Below, in pieces: positions 26,537-34,944 of a stretch of 64,000 nucleotides of DNA. A program made the translations under genes and the position numbers. The stretch spans positions 1-64,000 of the forward strand of contig CAVWFT010000003.1 of assembly GCA_963754445.1 (NCBI GenBank), written 5' to 3'. The stretch's first letter is position 1, and each line of letters opens with the position of its first letter. Under the pieces are notes generated by a model. That model had not been told where the DNA came from, ran no database searches, and was given only the letters and a program-made list of their open reading frames with translations. This DNA is from Bog-473 sp963754445 (GTDB lineage: Bacteria; Actinomycetota; Acidimicrobiia; Acidimicrobiales; RAAP-2).

Positions 26537-26641
26537 GCGGGAACCCGTCGCCCGGCTCACCCGAAATCCGGGCGCTGTGCAGCGCGTCGGCCCCGGGAAG
26601 CGTGTAGATGGTGTGACCCTGATGCGCTGGCCCGATGGCCG

Positions 26642-27169
26642 ATGAGAGGTGCCCGGTCCTCCGAGCGGCTCTTCGAGACCTTCTTCCGCAGTGCCGGCCC
26701 GCGGCTCGTCGCCCTCGGGTACGTGTTCACGGGAGACGCGGCGCAGGCCCAAGACCTGGCCCAGGAGGCACTGTTGCGGGCCTGGCAGCGCTGGGACACG
26801 GTGTCGGGCTACGACGATCCGACGGCGTGGTGCCGACGGGTGCTGTGCAATCTGGCCACCAGCGAGTGGCGCTCGTCGCACCGTCGCAGAGCTGTGGAGT
26901 CGCCGCAGCCGACCCCGACCCCGACTTCGACGTCACCCGGACCCGACATCGAAGCGATGGAGCTGGCCCGTGCCCTCGACACGTTGCCCGGCCCCCAGCG
27001 CACGGCGATCGTGCTGCACGATGCGGCCGACTTGAGCGTGGCCGAGGTGGCCCGGGAACTCGACGTGCCCGAGGGCACCGTGCGCTCCTGGTTGTCGCGA
27101 GGTCGCAAGGCTCTGGCCGCGGAGCTCTCTATTCCCGACGACGACGAACTGGTGATCCGACATGAATGA
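26642..27169 (+). CDS. ECF RNA polymerase sigma factor, SigE-like
   Basis: Region 2 is seen as FTGDAAQAQDLAQEALLRAWQRW and the -10-recognising helix near TAWCRRVLCNLATSEWRS; region 4 as LPGPQRTAIVLHDAADLSVAEVARELDVPEGTVRSWLSRGRKAL. A Pro/Thr linker joins them. At 175 residues it is a two-domain ECF sigma of the SigE-70 actinobacterial type. The ORF overlaps the next gene by eight bases, so the membrane protein it precedes is its probable partner and regulator. Confidence 0.93.
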   Translation: MRGARSSERLFETFFRSAGPRLVALGYVFTGDAAQAQDLAQEALLRAWQRWDTVSGYDDPTAWCRRVLCNLATSEWRSSHRRRAVESPQPTPTPTSTSPGPDIEAMELARALDTLPGPQRTAIVLHDAADLSVAEVARELDVPEGTVRSWLSRGRKALAAELSIPDDDELVIRHE

Positions 27170-28649
27170 GCACGGCGACGGCGCACTGACAGTGGCCGAA
27201 AACGAAATCAAGGCCATGATCGGTCGTGTCGCCGCGAGGGGTGCGGCAATTGGACCGCCTGCCGATCCTCGCCCCGAGACCGGAGACACGGAGCCAACCG
27301 ACGGTCCACCTCGCAGCGGTCACCGCAGTCGCCGCTCCCGCACCGTCGTCGCGATGCTCATCGGCGTCGCCGTCGCCACCGCCGTCGTCGTCGCCGTCGT
27401 CGTCTCGCTGGTACTCGTCAACGATGCGGCCCCGCCCCGTGCCCACCGGACCACAGCCCCGCCGAACCACCTGCAGATGGCTCTCGTCGACAGCACGTCG
27501 TCGCCGTTTCAGTCGGTCGGCGGAGGTCCTCAGACCGGGCAGCTCGTCTGCGTCACGGCAGCGACGTGCTACGCGTCGGACGACACCGGCACCGGATACG
27601 GCTGGGAAGTCACGCACGACGGGGGCCGTGTCTGGCATCCCCTGGCGCCGCTCCCCGGCCGGCTCCACCTCGATGCGCCGCTGTCCTGCCCGACCGTCCT
27701 GACCTGTATCGGGGAGGTCCGAGGCGTCGAAAACGGCTCCACGGCGATACCGACCGTGGCCTGGACCTCCGACGGTGGTGCCCACTGGCGCATCATCCGC
27801 CTCCCGGTCCCCGGCGGCCGATCCGATGCCTCGCTCAGCAACCTGTCCTGCGCGACATCGTCGGAATGCATCGTCTACGTCACGTCGCCGGTCACGAGCG
27901 GTGGTGGCGGTGGCGGTGGCGGTGGCGGTGGCGGTGGCGGTGGCGGTGGCTTTTTCGAGGTCACGATCGACGCCGGTTCCACCTGGTCGACGGCGACCGC
28001 GCCGGCCCTGTTGGCAGCGCAGCCGCTGCCACTGTGGACTCTGCGTTGCGATGCACGTGCATGCATCGGCCTGAGCCCGATCGGTTCCGCACGGACACCC
28101 CAGACGGAGGGGATCCTGACTGTTCACTCCCCCGATGGTGGTCGGACGTGGACCGCGACCACGTCACCGCTGCCCCTCGGCGAGGGCATCCTCCACCTCG
28201 AATGCGGGGACGCCGCGCACTGCCTCGCCGCCTTTCCGACGGATGGCGGAAGGGCGATCGAGCTGGCGAGAACGTCCGATGCCGGCCAGACCTGGACGGC
28301 GACGCACGCGCCTGCCGGGTGGCCCGACATAGCCATCTCACTGAGCTGTGCCGACGCCGACGACTGCTACCTCTCGGCCGCGAACTACGCGCGACAGGGC
28401 TACGACGCTCCCGTCATCGAGGCCACGCACGACGGAGGGGCCACGTGGACGGCGATCGGCCTGCCCGACGTCGACGGGCACGCCCTCGACCTCGTCTTCC
28501 CGCTCAGCTGCCCGGTCGCCGCCGGCTGCATCGGCATCGGCGCCACGCCGGCGGAGTTCGCACCGCCACGTCACGAGCCACCGACGTCGCCCAACACGAA
28601 TCGGGTCATCGTCTCAGACCTGCCCCGCTCGGGCGCCGGCGGGAACTGA
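27162..28649 (+). CDS. Membrane-anchored Asp-box beta-propeller, candidate anti-sigma/sensor
   Basis: About 65 cytoplasmic residues, one membrane helix (about residues 64-87), then an extracytoplasmic domain of about 400 residues. That domain has six Asp boxes of the form S/T-x-D-G/A-G-x-x-W (THDGGRVW, TSDGGAHW, TIDAGSTW, SPDGGRTW, TSDAGQTW, THDGGATW), the mark of a sialidase/BNR-type propeller, interleaved with seven C-x4-5-C pairs (for example CVTAATC, CPTVLTC, CADADDC). A run of about 17 glycines from a GGTGGC repeat (27,900-27,950) interrupts it. The gene overlaps the ECF sigma gene by eight bases. The N-terminal part lacks the H-x-x-x-C-x-x-C zinc motif of classical anti-sigma factors, so that role is inferred from position and topology only. 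Confidence 0.75.
   Translation: MNEHGDGALTVAENEIKAMIGRVAARGAAIGPPADPRPETGDTEPTDGPPRSGHRSRRSRTVVAMLIGVAVATAVVVAVVVSLVLVNDAAPPRAHRTTAPPNHLQMALVDSTSSPFQSVGGGPQTGQLVCVTAATCYASDDTGTGYGWEVTHDGGRVWHPLAPLPGRLHLDAPLSCPTVLTCIGEVRGVENGSTAIPTVAWTSDGGAHWRIIRLPVPGGRSDASLSNLSCATSSECIVYVTSPVTSGGGGGGGGGGGGGGGGGFFEVTIDAGSTWSTATAPALLAAQPLPLWTLRCDARACIGLSPIGSARTPQTEGILTVHSPDGGRTWTATTSPLPLGEGILHLECGDAAHCLAAFPTDGGRAIELARTSDAGQTWTATHAPAGWPDIAISLSCADADDCYLSAANYARQGYDAPVIEATHDGGATWTAIGLPDVDGHALDLVFPLSCPVAAGCIGIGATPAEFAPPRHEPPTSPNTNRVIVSDLPRSGAGGN
27900..27950. repeat. GGTGGC microsatellite encoding polyglycine
   Basis: About eight copies of the hexamer GGTGGC inside the propeller gene. Gain or loss of whole units keeps the frame and changes the number of glycines; a single-base slip would truncate the protein just after the middle of the propeller. 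Confidence 0.8.
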
Positions 28650-28694
28650 CGGTCGGTGACGATCAGATCAGTCGGCGGCCGGCCTCCGGCAGCG

Positions 28695-29909
28695 TCAGTT
28701 GATGTGGATCCCCGAGATCGCCCGGCTGATCACGAGCCGCTGCACCTCGGAGGTCCCCTCGAAGATGGTGTAGATCTTCGAGTCCCGGTGCCACTGCTCG
28801 ACGGGGTTCTCCCGCACGTAGCCGTAGCCGCCGAGGATCTGGATCGCCTGCTCGGTCACCCATACCGCGTTCTCGCCGGCGTAGAGCTTGGACATCGACC
28901 CCTCGCCGGCCGTGAACTTCTGGCCCGTCGCCGCCATGTTGGCCGCCCGGTGCACCAGCAGCCGGGCCGCGTCGGTGCGCATCTTCATGTCGGCCAGCTT
29001 GAAGGCGATGGCCTGATTCTCGATGATGGCCCGTCCGAACTGACGTCGCTCCTTGGCGTAGTCGAGCGAGTACTCGTACGCCGCGCGTGCGATACCCACG
29101 GCCTGGGCACCCACGATCGGCCGTGAGGACTCGAACGTCGCCATGGCGGCCTGGGTCGAGGTCTTCTTGCCCTCCTTGGCCCGGGCCAGGCGCTCGTCGA
29201 GCTTCTCCTTGCCGCCGAGGAGGCACCGCCCGGGCACCCGGCAGTCGTTCAGCACGACCTCGGCCGTGTGCGAGGCCCGGATGCCCATCTTCTTGAACTT
29301 CTGACCCTGCGAGATCCCGGGTGTGCCCTCGGGCACCACGAAGCTGGCCTGGCCACGCGAGCCCAGCGAGGGGTCGACCGAGAGGACCAGGACGTGGGTG
29401 TTGGCGATACCGCCGTTGGTGATCCAGGTCTTGGTGCCGTTGAGCACCCACTCGTCCTTGGCCTCGTCGTAGACGGCCCGGGACTTGAGGGAGGAGACGT
29501 CGGAGCCGGCGTCGGGCTCGGACACGCCGAACGCCGCCAGCTTGATGTCCTCGGGCGTGCCGAAGCACTGCGGGATCCACTCGCCGATCTGCTCGGGCGT
29601 CCCGTTGGAGAAGATGCCGGCCACCGCCAGCGTCGAGCCGAAGATGGCCAGGCTGATCCCGGCGTCACCCCAGCTCATCTCCTCGTTCACCAGGCTCATC
29701 ATCAGGCCCGTCGGGTCGCTGAAGCACTGGGCGATGAAGTCGAAGGAGTACAGCCCGATCTTGGCCGCCTCCTCGATGATCGGCCAGGGCGTCTCTTCGC
29801 GCTCGTCCCACTCGCGGCCGGCCGGCCGCACCGTGTTCTCGGCAAATTCGTGGACCCATTTCTGGATCTGGAGCTGGTCCTCGTTCAGTTCGAGCGAGAA
29901 GTCGGACAT
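28695..29909 (-). CDS. Acyl-CoA dehydrogenase
   Basis: FAD-dependent alpha,beta-dehydrogenation of an acyl-CoA. The N-terminal helical domain, the FAD-binding strand segment (AFGVSEPDAGSDVSSLKS, TWITNGGIANTHV) and the C-terminal helices (RRQFGRAIIENQAIAFKLADM, QILGGYGYVRENPVEQWHRD) are in the usual order. The catalytic base is the Glu of YTIFEGTSEVQRL. 404 residues is typical for the SCAD/BCAD group. Downstream is convergent with the propeller gene (45 bases). A TetR-type operator candidate lies about 120 bases upstream. Confidence 0.95.
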   Translation of the reverse strand: MSDFSLELNEDQLQIQKWVHEFAENTVRPAGREWDEREETPWPIIEEAAKIGLYSFDFIAQCFSDPTGLMMSLVNEEMSWGDAGISLAIFGSTLAVAGIFSNGTPEQIGEWIPQCFGTPEDIKLAAFGVSEPDAGSDVSSLKSRAVYDEAKDEWVLNGTKTWITNGGIANTHVLVLSVDPSLGSRGQASFVVPEGTPGISQGQKFKKMGIRASHTAEVVLNDCRVPGRCLLGGKEKLDERLARAKEGKKTSTQAAMATFESSRPIVGAQAVGIARAAYEYSLDYAKERRQFGRAIIENQAIAFKLADMKMRTDAARLLVHRAANMAATGQKFTAGEGSMSKLYAGENAVWVTEQAIQILGGYGYVRENPVEQWHRDSKIYTIFEGTSEVQRLVISRAISGIHIN

Positions 29910-30199
29910 CGTGCCCTCCTCAGTCGGCCCGGCCGCACGCCGAGCTCGCGTCGTTCACTATCGGTTCTGGAGTTCGTGAAGCGGAGCGTGCGGCCGAAGC
30001 CAGCCACGTGGTTCCTGTCCGCTTCTGGTTACTACACAGTAACCTACCCGCCGGTATCAGTCCAGGCGCGCCCGGCTTTCCGGTCTCTGGACAGGTATTT
30101 CACCCGCACAGCAGGCCGAGGATGGGTACCGAGACCCGAGATCCGAGATCCGAGACCCGAGACCAGAGGCCCCCAGCTGCCGTCCGGCTCGGCCGGCGA
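29910..30199. other. Intergenic region between acyl-CoA dehydrogenase and cysS
   Basis: Holds the operator-like palindrome at 30027-30044 and a short CGAGAYCC tandem repeat at about 30,129-30,165. I see no gene. Both neighbours are on the minus strand, so it contains the acyl-CoA dehydrogenase promoter and the cysS 3' end. Confidence 0.5.
30027..30044. promoter_or_regulatory. TetR-type operator candidate GGTTACT-N4-AGTAACC
   Basis: Perfect 7-bp arms with a 4-base spacer. The pattern is close to operators of TetR regulators of fatty-acid and acyl-CoA metabolism in actinobacteria (FadR/KstR-like sites contain similar TTACT/AGTAA halves). It sits 118 bases upstream of the acyl-CoA dehydrogenase ATG. 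The regulator is not identified here. Confidence 0.6.
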
Positions 30200-31597
30200 T
30201 CAGCGGTGGATGGCCGTCCCCCCGGGCGTGTCCTCCACCGTCCAGCCCAGCGCCACCAGCTCGTCGCGCAAGGCGTCGGCCCGGGCCCAGTCCTTGGCCT
30301 GCCTGGCCTCGTCCCGCTGGGCCACCATCCGGGCGGACGCCTCGTCGACGTCGCCGGAGCCGCCCCGGAGGGACACGCCCAACGCCGCCACCAGCACGGC
30401 CGCCGTGCGGGCCAGCGCCGACGCCCGGCCCTCGTCCTCCTCGTCGGCCGCCGTGTGGGCCGCGGTGACCAGCTCGAAGATGCCGGCCAGCGCGCCCGAG
30501 GTGTCGAGGTCGTCGTCCATGTGCGCCTCGAAGGCCGCCACGGCCGAGGGGATGAGGTCCTCCGCGGGCGCCTCGCCCTTGACCACGAAGCCCTCGGCCG
30601 TCTGCTCGAGCACGCCACCGACAGAGAACCGTCGGGCCAACACGTCGAGTCGTCCGAGTGCTCGCTCGGCGTCGGCCAGCGTCTCGGGGGTCACCTCAAT
30701 GGGCGAGCGGTAATGCGCCCGCAGGACGAGGATCCGGTACGCCCGGGCGTCGTGCCGGGCCAGCAGGTCGGGCAGCGTCGAGAAGTTCCCGAGCGACTTG
30801 GACATCTTGGTCCCCTCGACCTCGACCCACCCGTGGTGCATCCAGTGGCGGGCGAAGTCCTTGCCGTCGGCCACGGCCTGCGCCCGCTCGTTCTCGTGAT
30901 GGGGGAATTTGAGGTCCTGGCCGCCGCCGTGCAGGTCGAAGCCCTCGCCCAGGAGGTCGAGCGACATGACCACGCATTCGGTGTGCCAGCCGGGCCGGCC
31001 CGCCCCCCACGGCGAGGGCCAGCTGGGCTCGCCCTCCTTGGCCTTCTTCCACAGCACGAAGTCCAGGGGGGAGCGCTTCTCCTCGTTGGCCTCGACCCGG
31101 GCGCCCGCCTGGAGCGAGTCGAGCGATTGCTGGGCCAGCAGCCCGTAACCGGGCACCTGGGCCACCTCGAGGTAGACCCCGTCGGACGTCTCGTAGGCGA
31201 CGCCTTTGGCCTGGAGCTCGCGCACCAGCTCGACCATGTCCTCGATGTACTCGGTGGCGTGCGGTGACTCGTGTGGCCGCAGGTCGCCCAGCGCCTCCAT
31301 CGACTCCCACCAACGCGCCTCGAATTCGGCCGCCACGTCCGGTTCGGTCCGACCCAGCTCGTTCGCCCGCTTGATGATGTTGTCGTCCACATCGGTGACG
31401 TTCGCCACGTGGTGGACCCGCAGGCCCTCGAAGCTCAGGTAGCGCCGGAGGATGTCGAAGGTCAGGTTCGCCCGGCCGTGGCCGATGTGGGGCAGGTCGT
31501 AGACGGTGGGGCCGCACACGTACATCGACACCTGTCCTGCGATGCGCGGCCGGAAGGGGCGCACGGTTCCCGTTGCGGTGTCGTGGAGGTGCAGCAT
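30200..31597 (-). CDS. cysS: Cysteine--tRNA ligase
   Basis: Class I aminoacyl-tRNA synthetase. The ATP-site motif HIGH is in VYDLPHIGHGRANLTFD, KMSKS in GTKMSKSLGNF (about residue 264), and the zinc ligands Cys/His lie in MYVCGPTVYD, GWHTECVVMSL and HGGGQDLKFPHHENE. The length, 465 residues, and the C-terminal DALR/anticodon-binding region fit CysS rather than the shorter mycothiol ligase MshC. The ATG at 31597 aligns with the family; an ATG at 31618 is possible and would overlap the divergent valS start codon. Confidence 0.95.
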   Translation of the reverse strand: MLHLHDTATGTVRPFRPRIAGQVSMYVCGPTVYDLPHIGHGRANLTFDILRRYLSFEGLRVHHVANVTDVDDNIIKRANELGRTEPDVAAEFEARWWESMEALGDLRPHESPHATEYIEDMVELVRELQAKGVAYETSDGVYLEVAQVPGYGLLAQQSLDSLQAGARVEANEEKRSPLDFVLWKKAKEGEPSWPSPWGAGRPGWHTECVVMSLDLLGEGFDLHGGGQDLKFPHHENERAQAVADGKDFARHWMHHGWVEVEGTKMSKSLGNFSTLPDLLARHDARAYRILVLRAHYRSPIEVTPETLADAERALGRLDVLARRFSVGGVLEQTAEGFVVKGEAPAEDLIPSAVAAFEAHMDDDLDTSGALAGIFELVTAAHTAADEEDEGRASALARTAAVLVAALGVSLRGGSGDVDEASARMVAQRDEARQAKDWARADALRDELVALGWTVEDTPGGTAIHR

Positions 31598-31616
31598 CCA
31601 GGTACGGTAACCCGTC

Positions 31617-34166
31617 ATGTCTCAGCCCAACGCCGGCTCGCCCCGGGTGCCCGAGAAGCCCGTCCTCGACGGGCTCGAAGGGCGCTGGTCCAGCTCCTGG
31701 GAGGCGGACGGGACCTACCGCTTCGATCCCGAGACCACCCGGGCGCAGGTCTTCTCGATCGACACCCCGCCACCCACGGTCTCGGGCTCGCTCCACATGG
31801 GCTCGGTCTTCGGGTACGTCCAGACCGATGCCATCGCCCGCTACCGGCGCATGCGGGGCTGGAACGTCTTCTACCCGATGGGTTGGGACGACAACGGCTT
31901 GCCGACCGAGCGTCGCGTCCAGACCTACTACGGCGTGTCGTGCGACCCGTCGCTCCCCTACGACCCCGACTTCAGGCTGCCCGACGAGCCGGGGAAGGAC
32001 GACCTCGGCATCAGCCGGCCCAACTTCATCGCCCTCTGCCACGACCTGACCAGCCAGGACGAGCAGGCCTTCGAGGACCTCTGGCGCCGGGTCGGCCTGT
32101 CGGTCGACTGGACCCGCACCTACGCCACCATCGACGACACAGCGCGCCGCACCAGTCAGCGCATGTTCCTGCGCAACCTGGCCCGGGGAGAGGCCTACAC
32201 CTCCGAGGCGCCCACCATGTGGGACGTCGACTACCAGACGGCGGTGGCCCAGGCCGAGATGGAGGACAAGGAGCTCCCCGGCGCCTATCACCGGCTGCGC
32301 TTCGACGACATCGAGATCGAGACGACGCGCCCCGAGTTGATCGCCGCCTGCGTGGCGCTGGTGGCCCACCCCGACGACGAGCGTTATGCGGCGCGGTTCG
32401 ACACGACCGTGCACACGCCGCTCTTCGGCGTCGAGGTGCCGGTGCTGGCCCACCACTTGGCCGAGCCGGACAAAGGGTCGGGCATCGCCATGATCTGCAC
32501 GTTCGGCGACATCACCGACGTGACCTGGTGGCGCGAGTTGCACCTCCCCACGCGCTCGATCGTCATGCGCAACGGACGCATCAGCCCCACGCCGCCCGTC
32601 GGCGTGCCCGACGGCGAAGCCTGGCAGGCCATCGCCGGCCGCACGGTGAAGCAGGCCCAGCGAGCCATGGTGGAGATGCTGGCCGCCTCGGGCGAGATGG
32701 TCGGCGATCCCCGGCCGATCACGCACCCGGTCAAGTTCTACGAGAAGGGCGACCGCCCGCTCGAGATCGTCACCAGCCGGCAGTGGTTCATCCGCAACGG
32801 GGGCCGGGACGACGCCCTGCGCGGCGAGCTCCTGGCCCGGGCCAACGAGATCGACTGGCACCCGCCCTACATGAAGGTGCGCTACGACGACTGGGTCAAC
32901 GGACTGAACGGCGACTGGCTCATCAGCCGGCAGCGCTTCTTCGGCGTGCCCATCCCCGTCTGGTACCCGGTGGGTGACGACGGCCTACCGGACCACGACG
33001 CCCCGATCGTGCCCGCCGAGTCACGCCTCCCGCTCGATCCGACGACCGACGTGCCCGACGGCTATCGCGAGGACCAGCGGGGAAAGCCCGGCGGCTTCGT
33101 GGGTGATCCCGACGTCATGGACACCTGGGCCACCTCGTCGGTCACACCGCAGATCGCCTGCGGATGGGAGGACGATCCTGCGCTGTTCGCGGCCACCTTC
33201 CCGATGGACCTGCGCCCGCAGGGTCCCGAGATCATCCGGACCTGGCTCTTCTCCACGCTGCTGCGCTCCCATCAGGAGCACGACACGGTGCCGTGGAGCC
33301 ACACCACCATCAACGGATGGATCCTCGACCCGGACCGCAAGAAGATGTCCAAATCGAAGGGCAACGTGGTCACACCGGTTGCCATGCTCGAGGAGTTCGG
33401 TTCCGATGCCGTGCGTTACTGGGCCTGCAACGGCCGCCCCGGCACCGACACGGCGCTCGACACCGGGGTCATGAAGATCGGGCGGCGTTTGGCCATCAAG
33501 GTGCTCAACGCATCGAAGTTCGCCCTCGGCCGCCTGGGCGACGAGCCGGCGCCGAGCCTCGAGCTGGTGCACGAGCCGCTCGATGTCGCGCTGCTGGCGC
33601 AGCTGGCCCGGTTGGTCGACGGAGCCACGGCGGCGCACGAGGCCTTCGACTACGCCCGCGCCCTCGAAATCACCGAGGGGTTCTTCTGGGCCTTCTGCGA
33701 CGACTACGTGGAGCTGGTCAAGACGCGAGCCTACGGCGAAGGCACGCCCGAGGGCGCGCACTCGGCCCGGGCCACCCTGGCCCTCTCGCTCTCGGTGCTG
33801 CACCGCCTCTTCGCGCCCTTCCTCCCCTTCGTGACCGAGGAGGTCTGGAGCTGGTGGCAGGAGGGCTCGGTGCATCGGGCGTCCTGGCCCTCCGTGGCCG
33901 AGGTCGGCCCGCACGCCGGCGCCGAGCCCTACGTGCTCGACGTGATCGCCGAGGTGCTCGGATCGGTGCGGCGGGCGAAGACCACGGCCAAGCGCGGCAT
34001 GCGGGCGAGGGTGGCCCAGCTGACGGTGTTCGGGCCGCCCGAGGTGCTCGAGGCGATCGACGCCGCCAAACACGACCTGATCGACGCGGGCGGGATCGAC
34101 AACCTGGTGACACTGGAAGACCAGAGCCTCCGGTGCGAGGTGGAGTTGGCCGACGAGGCCGGCTGA
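31617..34166 (+). CDS. valS: Valine--tRNA ligase
   Basis: Class I synthetase charging tRNA-Val. The HIGH-like sequence is SGSLHMGSVFGY (about residue 60), the GWDDNGLPTER segment follows, the editing (CP1) domain spans about 190-400 with TRPELIAACVAL, and KMSKS is KKMSKSKGNVVTP at about 575. The anticodon-binding domain follows. At 849 residues it is close to the usual size; I see no clear extended C-terminal coiled coil, the last part being short. Divergent from cysS with 19 bases between the two ATGs. Confidence 0.95.
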   Translation: MSQPNAGSPRVPEKPVLDGLEGRWSSSWEADGTYRFDPETTRAQVFSIDTPPPTVSGSLHMGSVFGYVQTDAIARYRRMRGWNVFYPMGWDDNGLPTERRVQTYYGVSCDPSLPYDPDFRLPDEPGKDDLGISRPNFIALCHDLTSQDEQAFEDLWRRVGLSVDWTRTYATIDDTARRTSQRMFLRNLARGEAYTSEAPTMWDVDYQTAVAQAEMEDKELPGAYHRLRFDDIEIETTRPELIAACVALVAHPDDERYAARFDTTVHTPLFGVEVPVLAHHLAEPDKGSGIAMICTFGDITDVTWWRELHLPTRSIVMRNGRISPTPPVGVPDGEAWQAIAGRTVKQAQRAMVEMLAASGEMVGDPRPITHPVKFYEKGDRPLEIVTSRQWFIRNGGRDDALRGELLARANEIDWHPPYMKVRYDDWVNGLNGDWLISRQRFFGVPIPVWYPVGDDGLPDHDAPIVPAESRLPLDPTTDVPDGYREDQRGKPGGFVGDPDVMDTWATSSVTPQIACGWEDDPALFAATFPMDLRPQGPEIIRTWLFSTLLRSHQEHDTVPWSHTTINGWILDPDRKKMSKSKGNVVTPVAMLEEFGSDAVRYWACNGRPGTDTALDTGVMKIGRRLAIKVLNASKFALGRLGDEPAPSLELVHEPLDVALLAQLARLVDGATAAHEAFDYARALEITEGFFWAFCDDYVELVKTRAYGEGTPEGAHSARATLALSLSVLHRLFAPFLPFVTEEVWSWWQEGSVHRASWPSVAEVGPHAGAEPYVLDVIAEVLGSVRRAKTTAKRGMRARVAQLTVFGPPEVLEAIDAAKHDLIDAGGIDNLVTLEDQSLRCEVELADEAG

Positions 34167-34221
34167 ACACCACATCGGGAGCCACTGACGCTGCCGAAGC
34201 CGGTCGGCGCCAGGGGGTCGA

Positions 34222-34944
34222 TTACAGGTAGGCCGACTCGGCGGTGTGCGCCATCTCCTCGGGGGTGCCCTCGTGGGCGATGCGGCCGTGCAACATGATG
34301 GCGGCCCGGTCCGCCACACCCAGTGCGGTCTCGGCGAACTGCTCGACCAGCACGATGGTCACGCCCGTCCTGGCGATGGTGCCGACGAGTTCGTAGAGCT
34401 CCGCGACGATGATGGGAGCGAGGCCCATGGAGATCTCATCGAGAAGGAGGACCTTCGTTTCGCCGGCGAGGGCGCGCGAGATGGCGAGCATCTGCTGCTC
34501 GCCACCAGAGAGCGTGCCCGCCATCTGGCGCCGGCGTTCCTTGAGCCGGGGGAACTGCTCGTAGGCTCTCGCCTCGACGTCGGCCGTGCTGACGCCACCC
34601 CGATAGGTCCACATGCGCAGGTTGTCGCGGATGCTGAGGTTGGGGAAGACGCCGCGGCCCTCGGGGATGGCGATGACGCCCTGATGGGCCAGCGCGTCGG
34701 GCGTCCAGTTGCGGAGCCGGACGTTGTCGATGCTCACGCTCCCGCTGGTTGTCTTCAGGCGGCCGTTGAGGACCTTGAGGAGCGTGCTCTTGCCGCCCCC
34801 GTTGGGGCCGAGGAGGGCGAAGACCGAGCCGGCGGCGATATCGAGGTTGACGCCGTGGAGGACTTCGATGCGACCGTACGCGGCCCGGACGTCGTGGACG
34901 TGGACTGCGGCCGGGGCGGCGGTCGGACGCGCGGTGTCCGTCAT
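34222..34944 (-). CDS. livF: Branched-chain amino acid-type ABC transporter ATP-binding protein LivF
   Basis: Walker A GPNGGGKST, signature LSGGEQQMLAI, Walker B VLLLDEISMGLAP, all characteristic of LivF, and IPEGRGVFPNLSIRDNL is the LivF-specific Q-loop neighbourhood. 240 residues. The ATG at 34944 overlaps the livG stop (ATGA). Last gene of the livK-HM-G-F cluster. Substrates of such transporters include branched-chain amino acids, amides and urea, so the specificity is not fixed by sequence. Confidence 0.93.
   Translation of the reverse strand: MTDTARPTAAPAAVHVHDVRAAYGRIEVLHGVNLDIAAGSVFALLGPNGGGKSTLLKVLNGRLKTTSGSVSIDNVRLRNWTPDALAHQGVIAIPEGRGVFPNLSIRDNLRMWTYRGGVSTADVEARAYEQFPRLKERRRQMAGTLSGGEQQMLAISRALAGETKVLLLDEISMGLAPIIVAELYELVGTIARTGVTIVLVEQFAETALGVADRAAIMLHGRIAHEGTPEEMAHTAESAYL

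Noticed and set aside
30200..31597. MshC (mycothiol ligase) instead of CysS
   Set aside because: Length and the full anticodon-binding C-terminus fit cysteine--tRNA ligase; MshC is shorter.
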